From contig JASHRR010000170.1 of NCBI GenBank assembly GCA_030037185.1, positions 1-6,017 on the forward strand: a stretch of 6,017 bases of DNA, in the 5' to 3' direction. The translations under genes and the position numbers were made by a program. Below, piece by piece: positions 5,970-6,017 of this stretch. Numbering within the stretch: the first letter of the stretch is position 1; each line of letters opens with the position of its first letter. The DNA comes from Xanthobacteraceae bacterium. Its GTDB lineage: Bacteria; Pseudomonadota; Alphaproteobacteria; Rhizobiales; Xanthobacteraceae. Under the pieces are notes generated by a model, which ran no database searches, was not told the origin of the DNA, and saw only the letters and a list, made by a program, of their open reading frames with translations.

Positions 5970-6008
5970 ATGACAGCCTTTTCCACCAAAGGCGTCCCGA
6001 CGACGTAA
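5970..6008 (+). CDS. 12-codon ORF with good ribosome binding site: leader peptide or broken gene start
   Basis: ATG at 5970 is preceded by AAGAGAG (5954-5960) with a 9-base spacer, a believable Shine-Dalgarno arrangement, and by a possible promoter. The frame reads MTAFSTKGVPTT and ends at TAA 6006-6008. No family can be assigned from 12 residues. It may be a short leader peptide, the start of a gene broken by a frameshift, or coincidence. The sequence after 6017 would decide. Confidence 0.25.
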   Translation: MTAFSTKGVPTT

Positions 6009-6017
6009 AGTCAGCGC

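Noticed and set aside
1..6017. CRISPR array, tRNA, rRNA or riboswitch
   Set aside because: No regularly spaced repeats, no cloverleaf with a conserved T-loop, and no rRNA-like or known riboswitch motifs were seen on either strand.

Overview
The window looks like a gene-poor, decaying stretch of a GC-rich alphaproteobacterial genome, most likely from the Bradyrhizobium/Rhizobiales group. That assignment is inferred from the wording of the recognisable proteins (a CHAT-domain protein, a caspase-like protein, an ISAzo13-type transposase and a YfhO-type membrane protein) and was not tested by any search. Only one gene appears intact. Almost everything else is debris of larger genes, readable only by moving between frames.

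Layout from left to right. Positions 1-660 hold no intact gene. They contain two short coding-like stretches of unknown family (about 365-529 and 532-650) and a perfect 7-bp hairpin at 64-80. Positions 660-1905 are a plus-strand CHAT-domain (caspase-like) pseudogene. It can be followed from end to end only through about seven frame changes, although its His and Cys motifs are still legible. Around 1885-1915 its C-terminus runs, in one open frame, into an unrelated-looking piece, so this is probably a fusion scar. Positions 1910-2275 carry unrecognised remnants, and 2276-2437 carry a frameshifted internal piece of an ISAzo13-family transposase.

Positions 2566-5073, minus strand, encode a complete 835-residue polytopic membrane protein of the YfhO type (GT-C-like fold), starting at GTG behind an AGAGG ribosome binding site. 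It probably acts on an envelope glycan or a lipid-linked sugar, but the substrate cannot be read from the sequence. Upstream of it, on the same strand, lie a 26-codon ORF whose stop overlaps the GTG, an 11-bp-period direct repeat, an A-loop palindrome, and at about 5505-5731 a decayed piece of a caspase-family (peptidase C14) protein.

The last 200 bases are visibly more AT-rich. They hold a bulged inverted repeat, a plausible promoter and a well-placed ribosome binding site in front of an ATG that is followed by only 12 codons. This may be a leader peptide or the broken start of a gene lying outside the window.

No functional multi-gene system can be supported here. The most notable pattern is that remnants of two caspase-fold proteins (CHAT and C14) lie on either side of one intact membrane-protein gene.
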